Shown here piece by piece: positions 61,623 through 64,000 of a DNA stretch of 64,000 bases (positions are counted from its first letter, which is position 1; each line of letters opens with the position of its first letter). This stretch comes from Delphinus delphis (Eukaryota > Chordata > Mammalia > Artiodactyla > Delphinidae), in assembly GCF_949987515.2 (NCBI RefSeq), contig NW_027192673.1, forward strand, positions 1,421,001 through 1,485,000, in the 5' to 3' direction. A program made the translations under genes and the position numbers. Below the pieces are notes generated by a model, which saw only the letters and a program-made list of their open reading frames with translations, was not told where the DNA came from and ran no database searches.

Positions 61623-63130
61623 CCAAGCAAACTTGCAAAGGAAATCTGCACTACAATGAAGTCTCACTTCCCGCCGGTCAAAAGGGCCATCTGAAAAAAG
61701 TGTAAAATCCAGAAAGGCAGGACAGGCCATGGAGAACTGGGAGCCTTGTTATGCTGATGGGCGGGATGTAAATTGCCAACAGACACTCAGGAGAAGTGTA
61801 TGGTGTTTCCTGAAACATCTAAAAAACAAAGCAACAGAGCCTAGGGCACTTCCACTTATGGTCCTATAGCTTAGGGAAATTAAAATCAAAAAGACACAGC
61901 CACCCCAAAGTTTGGGACGCCTCTGTTTACAAGAACCTCGTTTACCGTACAAGTTCAATATCACAGAAAGTGAAAAATGGATAAAGAACTTGTGGTACTT
62001 ACGTACAATGCAGTATCACTCAGCAATGAAATCTATGTCATCAGGCCCGTAGCAGCATAATGAGTGGATTCAGGTACGATGATTCTAACTGAAATAAGTC
62101 ACACAGAAAAAGAAACATCATAAGATATCACTAATACACGGAATGTAAACTTGGCTACACAGGAACTGCATTCCAAAACAGAACAGGGTCTCAAATTTAG
62201 AAAACCAACTTATGCTTGCTTAAGGGGAAAGGTGAGTTGGGGTGCTGCATAAAACGAGAGATTGAAATGAGCACAGATAAAGTTCCTTAAGCCAAATATG
62301 GAATAGACAAGAGCTACTCCTTGCTCAACGAAATGGACTCAAAACCCCATATTAAACGCCTAAGAATGTACCTGACTAGTAAGTATCTTAAAACCTATGG
62401 ATTGCTATGTCTCCAAAAGAGAATCAAACGTGTGTACAGGGGCATAAGTGCAGCAGTGATAGGATTGGAGAGGTTCGGTGAGCAAATGAAGACCCTTTGA
62501 AGTCATATTGCACGGTACCCATTCCACGGGTCTCAACTCTCCAGGTTTAAGGTATTCTTCCTTCAGCTAAAACATGCATGTGGAACCCCGAGTATGATCA
62601 ACCATGTGAACGGGAGACGTGTTCAAATATGTCTCAGTTTTCCTACCCTGGTACTCGGGTGCAACACTCCAGACGCTTTACTAACACTCTCCCGACTTGG
62701 AGAGTCAGTCCCTTTAACCTCCTGTTTGGCCCAGTTTGCAATTTCTGCGGAAGATGAACAGGAATAGCGAGAACCAATGAGAGGCTAGCTGGAGGTGTCT
62801 GGACGGGCAAATTTAACTCTCATTTCCCACCAGGAAGAGGAATTAACCAAAGGCTCAGCATGCCGGGCCGGAACCAGATTAGGGCCTGAAGCCATCCTGC
62901 GGTGTTGCGGCCAGCTCACAAGAAAGCGAGTTGAAGAAAGGAGCTCAGGGGCACTGTAATTCACAAACCTGCAGAGTTATAAATGACAGCTATCGTCCAA
63001 AAATAGACTGAAGTAAGGCTGCCAAGAGGACTTGAAAGCGGGGCAGAATTGCAGGAAACCGATTTCAGGAGGTAGACTGGAATTGCATTGAAAGCATAGG
63101 AAAAGAGGCAGAACGTCCACAATGATGCAC
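61551..63130 (+). repeat. Satellite monomer 36 (1,580 bp, type B)
   Basis: Palindrome with one left-arm change. Has the GCATTCCAAAACAG variant near 62,167 and GGCATAAGTGCAG near 62,440. Confidence 0.9.
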
Positions 63131-63202
63131 TTGGCCAAAAAGGCCGTATGCGTTTTTTCCTGAATATATTCAGGAAAAAACGCATACGCCCTTTTTGGCC
63201 AA
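63131..63202. repeat. Palindrome variant, AAAGGCCGTATG in left arm
   Basis: One G-to-C change near 63,145; otherwise perfect. Confidence 0.9.
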
Positions 63203-64000
63203 CCAAGCAAGCTTGCAAAGGAAATCTGCACTACAATGAAGTCTCACTTCCTCCCGGTCAAAAGGGCCATCTGAAAAAAGTGTAAAATCCAGAAAGGCAG
63301 GACAGGCCATGGAGAACTGGGAGCCTTGTTATGCTGATGGGCGGGATGTAAATTACCAACAGACACTCAGGAGAAGTGTATGGTGTTTCCTGAAACATCT
63401 AAAAAACAAAGCAACAGAGCCTAGGGCACTTCCACTTATGGTCCTATAGCTTAGGGAAATTAAAATCAAAAAGACACAGCCACCCCAAAGTTTGGGACAC
63501 CTCTGTTTACAAGAACCTCGTTTACCGTACAAGTTCAATATCACAGAAAGTGAAAAATGGATAAAGAACTTGTGGTACTTATGTACAATGCAGTATCACT
63601 CAGCAATGAAATCTATGTCATCAGGCCCGTAGCAGCATAATGAGTGGATTCAGGTACGATGATTCTAACTGAAATAAGTCACACAGAAAAAGAAACAACA
63701 TAAGATATCACTAATACACGGAATGTAAACTTGGCTACACAGGAACTGAATTACAGAACAGAACAGGGTCTCAAATTTAGAAAACCAACTTATGCTTGCT
63801 TAAGGGGAAAGGTGAGTTGGGGTGCTGCATAAAACGAGAGATTGAAATGAGCACAGGTAAAGTTCCTTAAGCCAAATATGGAATAGACAAGAGCTACTCC
63901 TTGCTCAACGAAATGGACTCAACACCGCATATTAAACGCCTAAATATGTACCTGACTAGTAAGTATCTTAAAACCTATAGATTGCTATGTCTCCGAAAGA
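63131..64000 (+). repeat. Satellite monomer 37 (partial, type B)
   Basis: Palindrome with one left-arm change. The window ends inside the L1 3' UTR-derived part, so the array continues beyond. Confidence 0.9.

Larger units (their letters stand above)
34968..64000 (+). repeat. Right satellite array with divergent inner edge
   Basis: Same satellite and same orientation as the left array. It opens with a degraded partial unit (D0) and two long divergent units (D1, D2), then continues from about 39,350 as homogenised 1.58-kb units beyond the window end. Palindrome starts are 35948, 37688, 39438, 41016, 42595, 44175, 45755, 47335, 48915, 50495, 52075, 53654, 55234, 56813, 58393, 59972, 61551 and 63131. 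The first two intervals are 1,740 and 1,750 bp; the rest are 1,578-1,580. Haplotype order for monomers 22-37 is B A A A B A B B A B A B A A B B, so alternating A/B dimers are common here, unlike the left array. Confidence 0.92.

Overview
This window is almost entirely satellite DNA from a vertebrate nuclear genome. I found no credible protein-coding gene, rRNA or tRNA. Two arrays of the same head-to-tail repeat, in the same orientation, fill about 1-30,196 and about 34,970-64,000. Successive copies are 1,578-1,580 bp apart. The unit length, the L1 relics of artiodactyl/cetacean style and the composition match the 'common cetacean' satellite as I remember it: about 1.58 kb per unit in oceanic dolphins and about 1.74-1.76 kb in other cetaceans. 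The likely source is a dolphin or close relative. That attribution comes from memory, not a search.

Each unit has three parts on the + strand. The first is a 72-bp perfect palindrome whose ends look like a Tc1/mariner-type MITE. The second is about 840 bp derived from the 3' end of a LINE-1 element (end of ORF2 plus 3' UTR). The third is about 660 bp that is mostly unrecognised. L1 similarity also seems to continue a short way left of the palindrome, so the MITE appears to have landed inside the L1 fragment. Monomers here are phased to begin at the palindrome.

Layout: 1-30,196 is the left array (partial monomer 0, monomers 1-18, truncated monomer 19). 30,197-30,950 is a separate, less altered L1 3' end that abuts the broken satellite. 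30,950-31,090 is A-rich. 31,090-32,500 is GC-rich sequence I do not recognise. 32,540-33,400 is a decayed class I endogenous retrovirus pol relic, and 33,950-34,640 is LTR-like. 34,970-39,350 holds divergent edge monomers D0, D1 and D2. 39,350-64,000 is the homogenised right array (monomers 22-37).

The main discovery is at the inner edge of the right array. D1 and D2 are 1,740 and 1,750 bp long and carry a segment of about 165-168 bp that every 1.58-kb unit lacks. They therefore look like surviving ancestral-length copies beside the derived array, and the missing piece defines the deletion that made the short unit. L1 resemblance also increases from the homogenised array through D2 and D1 to D0, which suggests the satellite arose from an L1 tail.

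The homogenised copies fall into two haplotype families, A and B, separated by linked substitutions in the L1-derived part. They form nested recent amplifications: a 1,580-bp unit three times (2,866-7,470), a 3,160-bp dimer twice (43,275-49,590), a 3,159-bp A/B dimer three times (50,090-59,570), and a 6.1-kb block repeated 12,630 bp away. This is ongoing higher-order repeat formation by unequal exchange and conversion. All identity statements are by eye.
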